A DNA stretch of 64,000 nt from JAOUJD01 sp963811265 (GTDB lineage: Bacteria; Pseudomonadota; Gammaproteobacteria; Burkholderiales; Burkholderiaceae_F). The notes under the pieces were generated by a model, which had not been told where the DNA came from, made no database searches, and worked only from the letters and a program-made list of their open reading frames with translations. The stretch lies in NCBI GenBank assembly GCA_963811265.1, contig CAWEQS010000004.1, forward strand, positions 71,715-135,714, written 5' to 3'. Below are positions 1-10,494 of the stretch, in pieces. Position 1 is the first letter of the stretch. Every line of letters begins with the position of its first letter. Made by a program: the position numbers and the translations under genes.

Positions 1-810
1 GGCGCCGAACAGGAAGATTTGCGCCGAGTAGTACACCCACAGCAGCACCACGATCAGCGATGCCGCCGCACCGAACAGCGTGGTGATGCCGCTGCGACCG
101 ATGTACAGCCCGATCAGCGCCTTGCCGGCGATGAACAGCACCGAGGTCACGGCCGCGCCCACCCAGACATCTCGCCAGGCGATGCTCGCGCGCGGCATGG
201 TCTTGTAGATCATCGCGAACACCGCCGTCAGCAGCGCAACGTTCAGCGAAAGCTCCGTCAAGCCGCTGAAGGTGATCCAGCTGGTCGACCCCGGGTCCCA
301 CCACCGGCTCAGCGCCCGCATCGCCGCGCTGAAGGCCAGCGAGACGATGAGCAGGAAGGTGATGCCCAGGACCATGCCGAAGGACAGCAGCCGCGCGCGC
401 ACTAGGCTCCACAGGCCCGCTCTCCTGGCCCGCTGCGGCGCACGCCAGATGCGGTCGAGCGCATCTTGCAGCTCGGCGAAGACCGATGTGGCGCCGACGA
501 ACAGCACTACCGCGCCGAGGGCCGCCGCCGGCGCGCTGTCACTGCGCCGGCCGACGCTTTCCAGCAGGCCCTGCACAGCAGCGGCGCCGTGCGAGCCGAG
601 CATGCCCTGCAACTGGCTGTAAATCTCGCCGCGCGCGGCCTCCTCGCCAAAAATGGAGCCGGCGATGGCGATGACGATGACCAGCAGTGGTGCGATCGAG
701 AAGATTGTGTAGAAGGCAAGCGCCGCGCCCATGCTCTGCGCGTGGTCCTTCACCCAATGCATGGCCGCAGCCTTGAACAGTCCGGCGATGGCATCAAGCG
801 GTTTGCTCAT
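1..810 (-). CDS. YihY/virulence factor BrkB family membrane protein (partial, C-terminus outside window)
   Basis: The reverse strand is open from ATG at 810 to the window edge (270 codons, no stop). The N-terminus has the family opening, with HWVKDHAQSMGAALAFYTIFSIAPLL at about residues 18-43, and further hydrophobic segments follow at about 93-108, 145-165, 183-200 and 220-265. YihY/BrkB proteins (formerly misnamed RNase BN) are inner-membrane proteins with about six helices and no settled function. The DALDRIWRAP stretch near residue 120 is typical of the family. The reading frame is clean. Family proteins are usually 280-420 residues, so only the tail is missing. Confidence 0.9.
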   Translation of the reverse strand, partial: MSKPLDAIAGLFKAAAMHWVKDHAQSMGAALAFYTIFSIAPLLVIVIAIAGSIFGEEAARGEIYSQLQGMLGSHGAAAVQGLLESVGRRSDSAPAAALGAVVLFVGATSVFAELQDALDRIWRAPQRARRAGLWSLVRARLLSFGMVLGITFLLIVSLAFSAAMRALSRWWDPGSTSWITFSGLTELSLNVALLTAVFAMIYKTMPRASIAWRDVWVGAAVTSVLFIAGKALIGLYIGRSGITTLFGAAASLIVVLLWVYYSAQIFLFGA

Positions 811-827
811 GCGCAGTGCACTCGAGC

Positions 828-1031
828 TTAGATGCGCCCGCTCTTGGAGGGCGGCACCGCGACCGACCGCATGCCCTGAACCTCGGATGCCACGATAGTC
901 ATAATGGCGGTGCTCGGCGCCATGAGGAAGGCGCCCGGTCTGCCCCAATGTTCGGACCACGCCGTCATGCCAGTGATGATGATGAAGAAGATGACGGCGA
1001 AGGGGCTGAGCTTGAGCAAGTTGGCCATCAC
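828..1031 (-). pseudogene. C-terminal remnant of an AI-2E family transporter
   Basis: A 67-codon stretch (GTG start, then ATG) that matches only the last part of an AI-2E/PerM (UPF0118) transporter. LSPFAVIFFIIITGMTAWSE, WGRPGAFLMAPSTAIMTIV and SEVQGMRSVAV line up with LSPFAILVSLAVWSELWG, GAFLAVPITAILAIVFSE and ATRPLAVLLS at the end of the intact transporter at 9430-10473. The other seven or so helices are absent, and upstream DNA holds an unrelated gene. It is therefore most likely a decayed copy rather than a working small protein. An accidental small membrane protein cannot be ruled out. Confidence 0.7.
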
Positions 1032-1092
1032 GCAGTGTAGGGCGACCCGTTCAGGCCTCCGCCCTGAACTAGCGAACGGAAGACACAGTCAC

Positions 1093-1521
1093 GTGAAGAA
1101 AGCGGCGAAGAAGACAGTCGAAGCCCAAGGGAGCGGAACGTCGTCGGTAATGCGCAGCTTGTTCCGTTCATTTGCCAAACTGGCCGAGCAAGCAGGCGAC
1201 GGCCGACCGCTGCTGCGTGGGCTGCGAGTTGGCCAGGACCCCACTGCCGACCGGATCGTCATCGTGCATGGCGGATCGCGGGTCGAGTTCGTCCTGGTCC
1301 CGGGCGCCGGCGACCCACCATACGCAGACGTCGAGTGCCGGCGGCTGGACTCGGCCGGAGCGACCGAGGCGACTCCGATCGCAAGTTTCCGCTTCGATGA
1401 GACTGGCAATGTCCTGCAGTCCAGCGTGCCCGAACTAGTGAATGAAAACATCTCCCAGGCAAATGGAGCCTGGAGCATTGTCGGCGCGATCTTCTGGAGT
1501 GCCATGCAGGGATCCTTCTAG
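1093..1521 (+). CDS. hypothetical protein, 142 aa
   Basis: I do not recognise this protein. A GTG start at 1093 with GGAAG about ten bases upstream gives 142 residues. A lysine-rich N-terminus (KKAAKKTVEAQ) is followed by a mixed alpha/beta body with RIVIVHGGSRVEFVLVPGAG near residues 55-75 and a C-terminus of SIVGAIFWSAMQGSF. The frame remains open upstream to 904, but that part overlaps the transporter remnant on the other strand and looks non-coding. Third positions are less GC-biased than in neighbouring genes, and it sits beside a gene remnant and a MITE-like repeat, so it may be acquired DNA. Confidence 0.5.
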   Translation: MKKAAKKTVEAQGSGTSSVMRSLFRSFAKLAEQAGDGRPLLRGLRVGQDPTADRIVIVHGGSRVEFVLVPGAGDPPYADVECRRLDSAGATEATPIASFRFDETGNVLQSSVPELVNENISQANGAWSIVGAIFWSAMQGSF

Positions 1522-1538
1522 GGCCACGCGATCATGGA

Positions 1539-1702
1539 CGGCTCCCGGCCGAGACTGTGTGAAAACTCGCCAACGAAGCATGCAACTCTGAGGTCGACCT
1601 CTCAGATCGCTCTGTATTGAACGATCGTCTCTCAGGGAATACCAAACAGACCCCCGAAAACGCGATGTTTTCGCGTTTTCACGCAGCCTCGGTTGAAAGC
1701 CG
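1539..1702. mobile_element. MITE-like element with 31-bp imperfect terminal inverted repeats
   Basis: Bases 1539-1569 and the reverse complement of 1672-1702 match at 24 of 31 positions, and six of the seven differences are transitions. The inner 21 bases (1549-1569 against 1672-1692) match at 18 of 21. The shared core CTGYGTGAAAAC resembles ends I associate with IS1182/IS5-type elements; that link is memory, not a search. Inside are a perfect 12-bp palindrome (GAGGTCGACCTC) and a perfect 10-bp hairpin at 1656-1680 (GAAAACGCGA, loop TGTTT). No transposase is encoded. The element is only 164 bp long, so it would need to be moved by a partner enzyme elsewhere. Confidence 0.6.
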
Positions 1703-1954
1703 TCGGCCGTGACATGATTCCGAGAAGTGTGGCGGCAAGGTAGGTCAGTCGCAGCAGATCTGGGGGCGTCGGGAAAGCAGGCGTGTCACACGGCTCGCTA
1801 AGTTGTCGTATCTACTAGCGTGCCAAATCACTTACCTTGTCACCTTACGGCTTCTTGCGATGCCTCAGGTCAACGCGGAGGCTGCAGCCTCTGGAGTCCT
1901 TCGCGGCCTTTCGCGTCCTCGGCGGCGACGTTCCCAGGTCGCGCTCCGACCGGC
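1703..1954. other. intergenic stretch, no gene seen
   Basis: Together with the repeat before it, this makes a 430-bp gene-free interval. It is less GC-rich than the rest of the window (AT-rich patches near 1800-1850) and contains no open frame with convincing coding character. I see no confident promoter or terminator in it. It separates the likely acquired or decayed DNA on the left from the ABC exporter gene on the right. Confidence 0.5.
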
Positions 1955-3915
1955 TCAGGTCCGGACCTGCGGTGCTTCGACAGCCTCGGGATGAGCATCG
2001 GCAGCGCCTTCGATCTCCACGCTGTCATCCGGCTCGGCGATCACATCCGGCACATCGTTGGCCAGGAATCCGCCGGACTGGCGCTTCCATAGAAGCGCGT
2101 AGTGGCCGCCGGCGCGCAGCAGTTCGTCGTGCGTGCCCTCCTCCACGATGCGGCCGGCGTCCATCACCACGAGGCGGTCCATGCGTGCGATCGTCGACAG
2201 CCGGTGCGCGATGGCGATCACGGTTTTCCCCTGCATCAGTGTCTCGAGCTGCTCCTGGATGGCAGCCTCGATCTCGCTGTCGAGCGCCGAGGTGGCCTCG
2301 TCCAGCACGAGGATCGGCGCATTCTTCAGGATCACGCGGGCGAGGGCGACGCGCTGGCGCTGGCCCCCCGGAAAGCTTGACGCCGCGTTCGCCGGCGTGA
2401 GCTTCGTAGCCGGCGCGGTCCTTCCAGTCTCGCAACCCGACGATGAACTCGTGCGCGTGCGCCTGGCGCGCCGCGGCCTCGACCTCGGCGTCGGTCGCCT
2501 GCGGCCGGCCGTACCGGATGTTGGCCGCGATCGAGCGATGCAGCATCGAGGTGTCCTGCGTGACCACGCCGATGGCCGCGCGCAGCGATTCCTGCGTCAC
2601 GTCGCGTACGTCCTGGCCGTCGATCGTGATGCGACCGCCTTCGACGTCATGAAAGCGCAGCAGCAGGCTCACCAGGGTCGATTTGCCGGCACCTGATCGG
2701 CCCACGACGCCGACACGCTCGCCGGCGGCGATCTCCAGGCTCAGGTCGCTGATCACGGTGCGCCCGCCGCGCGCCAGCGCGCCGTAGCTGAAGTCCACGT
2801 GGTCGAAGCGAATGGAGCCGCCGCTGACCTGGAGCTCGCGCGCATCGGAGCGATCCGTCAACGCGTGCGGCACCGCGATCGTCTCCATGCCTTCCTGCAC
2901 GACGCCGATGTTCTCGAAGATGCCGCTGACCTCCCACGACACCCAGCCCGCCATGTTGGCGATCTGCCATGCCAGTGGCAGCGCGGTGGCGACCGCGGCC
3001 GCGCTTGCCTGTCCGGCCAGCCACAGCCACACGCCGAGCGCGGCCGTGCCGACGACCAGGGCGGCATTCATGCAGGTGAGCGTGGCCATGAAGCGGGTGG
3101 TCATGCGCATGTGGGCGGCGATGCGCCCGCGGTGCTCGACCATCGCCTCGCGCACGTACGAGTCTTCGTCCGCCGCGCGCGCAAACAGCTTCACCGTCGG
3201 GAAGTTGGTGTAGGAATCGACCACCCTTCCCATGACCAGCGAACGCGCCTCCGAACTCAGCCGCGACAGGTCGCGCATGCGCGGCACGAAGTAGCGCAGG
3301 AAGAACACGAAGGCGACGATCCACAGGACGATGGGCGTGGCGAGCCGCCAGTCCGCCGAGCTGACCAGGAGGAGCGCGGTGATCCCGTACACGACGATGT
3401 ACCAGACAGCCCGAATGCTCGAGACCACGCTCTCGCGCAGCGAGTTCGACGGTGTTCATCACGCGGTTGGCGATCCGGCCGGCAAAGTCGTTCTGGAAGA
3501 AATTCCAGCTCTGCCGGATCACGTGCCAGTGGCTCTGCCAGCGGATCAGCGTGGTCACGCCAGGGATCACCGCGTTGTTGCGCACCATCGAGTCGGCAAG
3601 GATCGCGAGCGGCCGCGCGATCAGCACCAGGGCCGCCATCGCCAGCAACAGCGGCGCCTGCGCGAGCACGGCGGCGCGCGGGTCGGGCGTGGTCATCAGC
3701 CCGACCAGCTTTCCGATGAACAGGGGAATCACCGTATCCAGCAGGGCCACCGTGGCGCCGAAGACGAACATCGCGACATACAGCCGCGGCGACTGGCGCA
3801 CGAAGTGCAGGTAGAACGGCAGCAGCCCGGGCGGCGGCCCGTCGCGTTCGACGGCCGCTGGCGGCGCCGCTGTGGCGTTCGGCACGCGTGATTCGAAGTA
3901 GCTGAAGAGGCTCAT
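1955..3915 (-). CDS. ABC exporter half-transporter, fused permease/ATPase (two frameshifts)
   Basis: The protein starts at ATG 3915 with a transmembrane domain (helices near residues 50-70, 90-115, 170-215 and 275-310), including the exporter motif FFQNDFAGRIANRVMNT. The nucleotide-binding domain follows: Walker A GRSGAGKST, signature LSGG-QRQR, Walker B ILVLDEATSALD and switch IAHRLS. About 650 residues is right for a homodimeric type IV (MsbA-like) exporter. The frame changes near 3445 and at 2363. At the second site a run of six C splits LSGG from QRQR and five would restore the frame, so a sequence error is likely. The substrate is unknown. Export of the glucan made by the NdvB-like enzyme 8 kb away is possible but unproven. 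Confidence 0.85.
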
Positions 3916-3955
3916 GGTTCGGTGGGGATTCGGGGAGAAGCCGCGTGGCCGCGGG

Positions 3956-6900
3956 TCAACGAGCCATCGCCCGCAGCGGGTCCGTGCACACGTCGGCGCC
4001 GTCGCGCGGCAGCGGGCCCAGCGTGAGCCACTCGATCGGCAGCAGGATCGGCGAAGCGATCAGCCGCAGCACCGACTCCGCCACGTCGCTTCGCTCGAAG
4101 CCGAAGCGCTGGTCGTCCAGCGTGCCGGTCACCCGCAGCGGGGTCTGCAGGCGAAACAAGGCGAAGCCCTTGGCGCGCGGGCGAAAGACGAACTCGAGTT
4201 CCTCGGTCGCCAGGTTCGCGTGGCCCGCGCCGCGAATGCGCACCGCGGAGGTGTCGATCAGGATCTTGTCGTCGTTCAAGTTGCCGTGCTCGAGGTCGAA
4301 GCGGCCGACGATGCAGTTCACCTCCGGCCGCGCGCGCGGATCGATCAGCGGCAACAACTGCAGCACGAGATTCGCCGACCAGAGGTTGAAAACGCCGCTG
4401 CGCAGTTCGGTCGGCCAGACGGCGAAGTCCACCTTGCCGTTGGCGTTGCGCATGATCGTGTCCAGCGACGGCGCCTTGCCCGCAAGCTCCACGTTGAGGC
4501 TGAACAGGCCGCGCATGTCGTTCGCGCGGCCCATGCGGCGGGCAATGATGCCGTAGTCGAAACGCTCGACGTAGGCGGCCACCGCGAACTCGACCTCGGT
4601 TTCCTTCAGGTCGTACGCGACCGACAGCCGCACCGCCCCCCGGGAAGGTTGACCACGACGGGGTCGAGGTGCAGGCGCCCGCCCTCGAGCTTCAAGCGCA
4701 GCGCGCCGTCCGCAAGGCGGTCTCCCCGGAGAGCACTTCCTTCGCCTTGACGTCGACGGTCGCGTCGATCCGCCGCAGGAAGGCTGCGCTCAGCAGCTTG
4801 TCGGTGCGCGCGGCCATCCGGCTGGCCGCTCCACGCAGGCCGCGGCCCATCGCCGGTCGGCGCGGGCGATTCGGTCAGCCGCTCCGGCATCGGGAAGTCG
4901 TCGAGTTGAATGCTGGGCGCGGCCACCTGCACCTCCAGAGAGGGGCGCGGCCCGCTGAGGTCGAGCTTGCCGGTTCCGCTGAGCTGGCTTTGTCCCACGC
5001 CCACGTGCAGCCCCTGCAACTCGTAGCCGGTGGGCGTCATGCGGATCGGACCGCTGAGGGACCACGGTCCCCACGCGGGCAGTTCGACCCGCGCCAGGCC
5101 GCTGAGCGAATCGAGCCGCTCGCCGCGCATCTCGAAGCTCAGCTGCCCGCCGCTGCCGAGGGGCAGTGTCACCTCGCCGTCGAGTGTCAGCTGCGCTCCC
5201 GCGGCCCGTGCCGCCAGCGCGAACGGCACGCGGCTGGCATCGCTGGCAAAGTCGGCGAGCGTGCCGCTCGTGACTTCGATGCTGACCGGGGTCTGGTCGA
5301 TCTTGCCGTCGAGCCGGGCCCGCACCGGCTCGCCCGCCTTCGCGCCGATGCGCGCCTCGTCGACGCGGATCTCGGCGACCGCGCGCTGTGCCGCGCCGAG
5401 CACGGTGAGGCTGCCGCCACGAACCCGCGCGTCGATGGCCGAGTGCCCTACCCACTCGCTCAGGCTGCTGCCGCGTCCCCGCACGTTGAGCTGGAAGGCC
5501 TGCGCGTGTCCTTCGATGTCCTCGGCGACACCCAGCCCGCGCAGCAACGCGCCGATGTCGATGGCGCCGGCGGACAGATCGAGGTTCGCCGCGGGTGGCT
5601 GGGCCTGCAGGTCCAGCTCGGCGCTTGCCGTGAACGGCGCGCCGGCGACCTTGCCCGCGATCGACGAGGGCAACAGGCGCCCGTCGCGAGTGCGGGCGAC
5701 GAACGCGAGGTCCTCGAGGTCGGTGCGGCCGAGCCGCAGCCGTTGCAGCTTGAAATCGATGTCGGCGTCAGGCAGGTCGATGGCGGCGGGAAGGACCGGC
5801 GCGTCGCTGCGTGCGCCGGCGCGGCTGTCGACGCTGGCGGCACGCAGCGTCGACAGCTCCTGCGCATCGATCAGCGGGCTGCGCACCGACGCCACGATGC
5901 CCGAGCGGCCGTCGACGAACGTGCTCCGGGCCTCGACCGTCAGCTGGCTGCGGCCGAGTTCGAGCGTCGTCCTGTCGAGCGTCCAGGCCTCGTCCGACAG
6001 GCGCACCTGGCCGCGCAGGGCCACCGGCAGGCTCGCCTGTGGCGCAACGCCCAGCCAGCGCGCCAGATCGCCGGCGCGCTCGGCCTGAAAGTCGAAGCGC
6101 AACGCCGTGTCGCGCGTCGACTCCGCCAGGGCGAGCGTGCCTTCGACTTTCAGCGTGGCCTGCGCCAGCGCCAGGTCGAGTTCGAGCGGCAGCGCGCGTT
6201 CGCGCAGCATGTCGGGCACGGTGCCGCCGCGGAACCTCAGCCTGGCGCGCTGGCCCTGCAGCGTGCCGTGCGCGTGGCCGCGCAGGCGGTCGCCGCGGCG
6301 CGCCGCGAGGTCCAGCGAGTCGAGCGAGACGGCGATGCGACCTGCGCCCGCGGCGCTGCCGAAACTCAACCGCGCGGCCGCCAGCGACAGCGAGAGCTCG
6401 AGGTCGTGCGCCAGTGCAGCCAGCGTCTCGCCGCGGCCGTCCGCGCGCAGGCCGAGCGCGCCCGAGCGTGCCTTCGACGCCGCCCGCAAGGCCCAGGCCC
6501 TGCGCCAGTTCGCCGAGCGCGGCGTCGTTCGCGCCGAGCTGAAAGGCAAGCGTCGGCATCGGCGCCGACGTGTCGAGCTCCAGGCCGCCGGCGAACGGCA
6601 CGCCGGCGATCGTCGCGCTCATCGGGACGCGCAGGCCCTTCGCGTCGGCACGCCACGCGAAGCTCGCGTCGCGAATGTCGACGTCCAGGCCGAGCCATCG
6701 CTCGACCTTCAGGTCGACTTCGGCATCGAACGCAGCGAGGTCGCGCAAGGGCAGCGCCTGCCGCACCGGGGCGTCATTCTCGAACCCTGGCCCTGGGCCT
6801 GCGGCTGCGCCGCCAGGAGCGGGCGCAGGTCGAGCGCGGCGGCGCTCAGGGCGCCGATCAGGCGCGGCCGTGCGCCGCCGAGAGCGAGCGCGAGCTGCCC

Positions 6901-7857
6901 GGAAAACTCGGATCCGCCCAGCCAGCCGTGCAGGCTGCTGACGCGCACGGAATCCGCTTCGACGCTGACCGTGCCGTGCACGGCCGCGTTGCCGAACTGC
7001 GGCAGCGCCGAGCCCACGAGCCGCTCGATCGGCGTCAGATCCTCGGCATCGGCTTCGACCTGGAAGCGCGCCGTGCGCCGGCGCGCGTCGAGCGCGCCAC
7101 GGGCATGCAACCGCGCGCCGGGTGTCTTGACGTCGAGGGCGAACGGCCACGCCTCGGCGTCGTCCTGGAGCAGCCGCAGCGGTCCGCCTTCAAGGTTGAG
7201 CGAATAGGCGTGGCGTGGCTCCGATCGGCCGCGCGCGGCCAGGCGCAGGGGCTGATCGTGTCCGGCGCCGCCGGACACCTCGTCCAGCCTGACGAAGCGG
7301 CGCGTTGCCGAGCGCGCGTCGTGGTAGTGGATGTCCAGCCCGTGCAGCACGACGCGGGCAAGGTCGATCCCGGGCTGCGGCGCCTGGGCATCGCGCGGCG
7401 GCGTCGACGTCCAGTTGCCGCGGCCGTCGGCGCCTCGCTCGAGCCACAGGCCGACATCGCGAGCCTCGATGCTGCTCGACCGCAACCGGCCGCGCAGCGC
7501 CTCGAACAGGTCGATCCGGGCACGCAGTTCACCGATCGCGAGGAACTCCTGCCCTGCGAACCCGGGCGGGTTGAGGATCCGCAGCGAGCCGATGCGAAGC
7601 CCCAGCTCGCGGCCCAGCCTCGGCTCGAGCTCGAATGCGCCTTGCAGGATGACGGGGCGCCCGAGTGCGGCAGAAGCCCGCTCCGCGGCCGCGTCGCGCC
7701 AGCGCGAGGCGTCGATCGACATGCCGGACAGCGCCACAGCGACGGCCAGGCCGATGGCGATCAGCACTACGCCCAGCGGCACGCCGATCAGTGCCGCGAT
7801 CGCCAGGGCGACGGGGCGTCGACGGACCAGGCCCATCAAGCGCGGCGCTCGCGACAC
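3956..7857 (-). CDS. AsmA family protein (several frameshifts)
   Basis: An about 1300-residue AsmA-like protein. The start is GTG 7857 or ATG 7836. One N-terminal membrane anchor (ALIGVPLGVVLIAIGLAVAV, about 20-40) precedes a very long periplasmic domain rich in amphipathic beta-strands, as in AsmA/TamB/YhdP proteins, which bridge the membranes and are implicated in phospholipid transport and outer-membrane integrity. The C-terminus has the family's ANLVLQLLPLIDPRARPEVNC stretch near 4330-4400. The frame changes near 6785, 6480, 4825, 4725 and 4632. At 4632 (LPGG-AVRL) one extra G in a run of six restores the frame, and at 4725 one extra G in a run of four does so. I treat it as one gene. Confidence 0.85.
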
Positions 7858-8008
7858 GGCAGCACGGCGCGCTCAGCAGGGATGGGTCGCGGCGATCACG
7901 AAATCATCGTAGCGCAGCAAGCGGCCGGCCCGACGGCGTTCCGGTCCACGCCACAGTGGCCCGATGCCCCCGCGCGTGCCAGGTCACGCACGAGGCATCG
8001 CCCGCGGG

Positions 8009-8831
8009 CTACTTCTTCCCGTCGACCCGGGACTCGACCACGAGGTCGAGTTCGTAGACGTACGCCGACGCATCCGCCGGCGGCTGCGGGCGCTTGAATC
8101 GGTTGATGCGCAGCACGTTGCTCACGCCCGGCTCATGCGTGTAGCCGACGATCTCGCCGTGGAAGGCTTGCCACGGGCCCGGTTCTCCGACGCGCAGGCC
8201 CTTGTCGTCGAAGCGCAGTTCGCGCACCTGCAGGCAAGTGCCCGCAGGCTGTGGCGCGGGCGTACAGGCCGCGCGTTGCGCCGCCACCTCCAGGAAGATG
8301 CGCGTCGGCGCGCCGTACAGGCTCTTCGACGTGCGCCGGCCGCTGAAGCTCAGCGCCTGCCGCTCGGCCGATACGAGGTGCAGCGTCGGAGGCTCGCCCG
8401 CTTCGACGCGCGCCTCCAGCGGCGCCGCCAGCGCCGCCGCCATGGCGGTGTCGGCGGCCATCAGGGGCGGCTCGCACGCTTTCTGCGTCGAGGCCACGCG
8501 GCCGACCGTCAGTCGGTTCTGCGGGCTCAGCCGCCAGGCGCCCGACAGCAGGTTGCAGCCGCCCTGCACGGCGAGGCGCGCGTCGTCGAAGCGCATCACG
8601 AATGGATGGCCCGGCACGAGCAACGCCTCGAGCGGCTTGCCGGCGGCATCGACTGCCGCACGCAGCGTCCAGTCGTGATCCTGCAGGGAACGCACCAGTG
8701 CGGCGTCGGCGGTGCGCCGCGGCGGCGTCGGGCGCCGATGCGTCGGTCGCGGCAGCCGGCGGCGCGGGCAGCGCGCCGGCCGCTGCAGCAAGCAGCGCCA
8801 GCAGTGCAAGACGGATTGGTTGGTCACGCAT
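8009..8831 (-). CDS. META and DUF4377 domain secreted protein (one frameshift)
   Basis: ATG 8831 begins a signal peptide (LALLALLAAAAGALPAPPAAA). After a one-base frame change near 8720 comes a META/HslJ-type domain (ARLAVQGGCNLLSGAWRL, TQKACEPPLM), then a DUF4377 domain with GTCLQVREL and GVSNVLRINRFKRPQPPADA. META domains occur in heat-shock and envelope proteins such as HslJ, and the paired DUF4377 has no known activity. The protein is presumably periplasmic or lipid-associated. It lies 27 bp behind the NlpE-like gene on the same strand. Some related proteins join NlpE, META and DUF4377 in one chain, so the two probably act together in envelope stress or copper/redox sensing. Confidence 0.8.
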
Positions 8832-8858
8832 GGGCGGGCTCTCCAGCGATAGGGCTGG

Positions 8859-9296
8859 TCAGTCTGGTTGGCGCGCCAGGACGCGACCCGGCGCGTTCCA
8901 GGGCGGCACGCCGCCGTCGCGGTCGAGTTGCAGCAATCGTCCTTCACCGACGCGGAACTGCTGCCCGCCGCCGGCGCCGTCCAGCGTGATGGTGTTGCCG
9001 GCGGCGTTCCAGCTAAAGCTGCCCCGCACCGTCTGCGGAGTCGCCTGTCGGTCCAGGTACTGGGTGCTCAACTCGAAGCGGCCGTCGCGCTGCAGCTTCA
9101 GCCGCATCCGGATGCCGGGGCAGTCCGCACAAGGAGTCACGCCCTCGTAGGTGCCTGCCCAGTCCAGCGCGTTGCGGCTGTTGTGCGCCGGGTCGGGCAC
9201 GGCGGACACCGCGCCCTCGTTGCGGGACGCACAGCCGACGAGTGCCAGCGCGCTGGCAACCAGCGCGATGGCGGTCCAACCGGGTGTGCGCGGCAT
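8859..9296 (-). CDS. NlpE-like lipoprotein (copper resistance NlpE N-terminal domain)
   Basis: A clean 145-residue frame from ATG 9296 with GAGGG upstream. A lipobox (LALVGC, Cys about residue 22) predicts outer-membrane lipidation. The body is the NlpE N-terminal beta-barrel: WAGTYEGVTPCADCPGIRMRLKLQ, with the CxxC pair typical of NlpE, followed by an FELSTQYLDRQ strand and GNTITLDG. NlpE in enterobacteria signals surface attachment and disulfide or lipoprotein-export problems to Cpx. This is a short form without the C-terminal OB domain. It is followed by the META/DUF4377 gene, probably as one transcript. Confidence 0.85.
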   Translation of the reverse strand: MPRTPGWTAIALVASALALVGCASRNEGAVSAVPDPAHNSRNALDWAGTYEGVTPCADCPGIRMRLKLQRDGRFELSTQYLDRQATPQTVRGSFSWNAAGNTITLDGAGGGQQFRVGEGRLLQLDRDGGVPPWNAPGRVLARQPD

Positions 9297-9429
9297 GTGT
9301 CCCTCGTTCGTGGCGCAACGCGCGTGATTCTAGGCGGGCGCGAAGGCAGGCCGCTGCCGACCAGTCGCCGCGGCCGCGGCCTTGCGGCACACTGCGGCAC
9401 TCGTTCCGTTTCGCGCCCTGCCCGCACCC

Positions 9430-10473
9430 ATGGATCGCCTCCGCGTGGCCGTGCACAGCACCGTGCTGATACTGATCATCGGCTGGGTGCTCTACATCGG
9501 CAAATCGATCTTCGTGCCCGCCGTGCTCGGCGCCGTGATCGTCTACGTGATCGTCGGACTCGCGGAGACGCTCGGGCGGCTGCCGGTCGTCGGGCCGAGG
9601 CTGCCGGTGCAGTTGCGCAACCTGTTCTCGGTGGTCGTCATCGGCCTGGCCTTCTTCCTGCTCGCCTTCCTGATCATGGCCAACAAGGAACGCGCGCTCG
9701 CGCTGGCGCCGCAGTACCAGCAGTCGTTGCTGGCGGCGATCCAGCAGGTCGCCGTGTTCTTCGGCGTCGAGACCGAGCCGACCTGGGCGACACTGCGCCA
9801 GGAGTTGCTGGCGCAGGTCAACCTGCAGCGGCTGCTGACCTCGCTGGCGGCCTCGGTGGGGTCGATCCTGGTGAGCTTCGTGGTCGTCTTCCTCTACGCC
9901 GCCTTCCTGCTCATCGAGCGGCGCACGTTCGACGAGAAGCTCGCCAACCTGTCCGATGACCCCAAGCGCGTCGCGCGCGTTCGCGGCGTGATCGAGGCGA
10001 TCAACCGCCGGATCGGCTCGTACCTGGCGCTCAAGACGCTGCTCAGCCTGCTGCTGGGCGTCGTCAGCTACGGCGTGATGCGGCTCTGCGGCCTGGAGTT
10101 CGCCGCGCTGTGGGCGGTGCTCACGGCCTTCCTGAACTTCGTGCCCTACGTCGGCTCGGTGCTCGGCGTCGCGCTGCCCGTGCTGATGGCGGTGGTGCAG
10201 TTCCAGGAGCCGGGCCTGGTCCTGACGCTGTTCCTCGCGCTGGCGGCGGCGCAGTTCGCGATCGGCAACTTCCTCGACCCCTACGTGATGGGCAACTCGC
10301 TGAACCTGAGCCCGTTCGCCATCCTGGTCAGCCTGGCGGTCTGGTCCGAGCTCTGGGGCATCGCGGGCGCATTTCTCGCCGTGCCGATCACCGCGATCCT
10401 CGCGATCGTATTCTCCGAATTCCCCGCCACGCGACCGCTGGCCGTGCTGTTGTCGATGGGGGGCCGGAAGTAG
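9430..10473 (+). CDS. AI-2E family transporter (PerM/UPF0118)
   Basis: 347 residues from ATG 9430, clean. Hydrophobic segments occur near 10-50, 70-90, 150-180, 205-245 and 250-330. The family hallmarks are VFLYAAFLLIERRTFDEKL, the helix pair with AFLNFVPYVGSVLGVALP, and IGNFLDPYVMGNSLNLSPF. Members are oligomeric inner-membrane proteins, some of which export AI-2 or act as Na+/H+ antiporters, so the substrate here is unknown. The start is divergent from the NlpE-like gene (133-bp gap). The last 60 residues are the intact counterpart of the remnant at 828-1031. Confidence 0.9.
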   Translation: MDRLRVAVHSTVLILIIGWVLYIGKSIFVPAVLGAVIVYVIVGLAETLGRLPVVGPRLPVQLRNLFSVVVIGLAFFLLAFLIMANKERALALAPQYQQSLLAAIQQVAVFFGVETEPTWATLRQELLAQVNLQRLLTSLAASVGSILVSFVVVFLYAAFLLIERRTFDEKLANLSDDPKRVARVRGVIEAINRRIGSYLALKTLLSLLLGVVSYGVMRLCGLEFAALWAVLTAFLNFVPYVGSVLGVALPVLMAVVQFQEPGLVLTLFLALAAAQFAIGNFLDPYVMGNSLNLSPFAILVSLAVWSELWGIAGAFLAVPITAILAIVFSEFPATRPLAVLLSMGGRK

Positions 10474-10494
10474 GGCCTGATCCAGGAGGAAACC

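Noticed and set aside
904..1092. N-terminal extension of the 142-residue unknown protein
   Set aside because: It overlaps the AI-2E remnant on the opposite strand and shows no coding character; GTG 1093 is a better start.
4669..8097. Very long open frame on the forward strand opposite AsmA
   Set aside because: Composition is Arg/Ala/Gln/Asp-rich without domain signals; it is the mirror frame of a high-GC gene. The reverse strand shows clear AsmA sequence.
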